From: Baffinella frigidus
Taxonomy: Eukaryota > Cryptophyceae > Cryptomonadales > Baffinellaceae
NCBI GenBank assembly: GCA_026770585.1
Contig: MU646407.1
Coordinates: forward strand, 273,515 to 290,146
Length of the DNA stretch: 16,632 nucleotides
Direction of reading: 5' to 3'
Under the pieces are notes generated by a model that was given only the letters and a program-made list of their open reading frames with translations, was not told the DNA's origin and did no database searches. Of this stretch, positions 16,212-16,632 are shown one piece after another. The stretch's first letter is position 1, and every line of letters begins with the position of its first letter. The position numbers and the translations under genes were made by a program.

Positions 16212-16632
16212 AGGGGCTTGGGGGTTAGGGTTTAGGGGTTGGGGTTTAGGGTTGGGGATTTGGGGGTTGGGGATTGGGGTTTAGGGTTTTGGGTTGAGGG
16301 TTTGGGATTTGGGGTTTAGGGTGTTGGGTTTAGGGTTTAGGGTTTAGGGTTTAGGGTTTAGGGTTTAGGGTTTAGGGTTTAGGGTTTAGGGTTCAGGGTT
16401 TAGGGTTCAGGGTTTGGGATTTGGGGGTTGCGGATTGGGGTTTAGGGTGTGGGGTTGAGGGTTTGGGATTTGGGGTCTAGGGTTTTGGGTTTAGGGTTCA
16501 GGGTTTAGGGTTAAGGGTTAAGGGTCTTGGTTTTAGGGTTTAGGGTTTAGGGATTAGGGTTTAGGGTTTAGGGTTCAGGGTTCAGGATTTAGGGTTTAGG
16601 GTTTAGGGTTTAGGGTTTAGGGTTTAGGGTGT
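16212..16632 (+). repeat. Telomere-like array with perfect TTTAGGG runs
   Basis: 16329-16391 is nine perfect units and 16588-16629 six; the rest is TTTGGGG, TTGAGGG and TTCAGGG variants. It continues beyond the window. It may be an intron of the same gene or flanking DNA. Confidence 0.95.

Noticed and set aside
16588-16632. A true chromosome end at the right edge
   Set aside because: The orientation fits a telomere to the right, but runs of similar purity occur at 9144-9206 inside an intron, so purity alone does not mark an end.

Overview
The window is part of a eukaryotic nuclear genome. It shows one large multi-exon gene on the minus strand whose introns are mostly degenerate telomere-like DNA (TTTAGGG and its variants TTCAGGG, TTTGGGG, TTGAGGG, TGTAGGG), CT/GA microsatellites and small inverted-repeat elements. 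TTTAGGG is the telomere unit of plants, many green algae and several other algal and protist groups. With the gene family found here, that points to a unicellular alga or related protist. I cannot name the species. No bacterial, organellar, rRNA, tRNA or CRISPR feature was seen.

The gene was found by reading minus-strand splice-bounded segments rather than long ORFs. Twenty-three short exons (32 to 114 nt, 1435 nt in total) can be chained from position 16200 down to 455. All 22 introns are GT-AG, and every junction keeps the reading frame. The chain reads as a voltage-sensing phosphatase (VSP/TPTE family). It has an acidic N-terminal part, a four-helix voltage-sensor-like domain (S1 about 12512-12452, S2 11068-10176, S3 9971-9434, S4 9098-8332) and a basic linker (8398-7877). 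A PTEN-type phosphatase domain follows (7261-1856) with motifs FDLDLTY, DHN and HCRGGKGRTG, the last split by an intron, and then the start of a C2 domain (1192-455). The 5' end lies beyond the right edge and the 3' end beyond the left edge. About 478 codons are in view.

Layout from right to left, in the direction of transcription: N-terminal exons 1-4 (16200-13992), voltage sensor exons 5-12 (12512-8332), linker exon 13 (7918-7877), phosphatase exons 14-20 (7261-1856) and C2 exons 21-23 (1192-455). Exons make up about 9 percent of the gene span. The telomere-like arrays are intronic. They sit almost always with the G-rich strand on + (antisense to the gene) and often begin within a few bases of a splice site.

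Three further layers of structure stand out. First, many exons have a truncated copy nearby in an intron, usually of the exon 3' half with its donor ('exon echoes' of exons 5, 12, 15, 16, 18, 20 and 23). Second, at least three families of 120-165 bp non-autonomous inverted-repeat elements are scattered through the introns in both orientations. Third, several other repeat families recur, among them a CCGG-rich palindrome followed by an ACGTGAC box. Long SL-rich, GFRV-rich or PNPQ-rich open frames are only translations of the microsatellites and telomere-like arrays.
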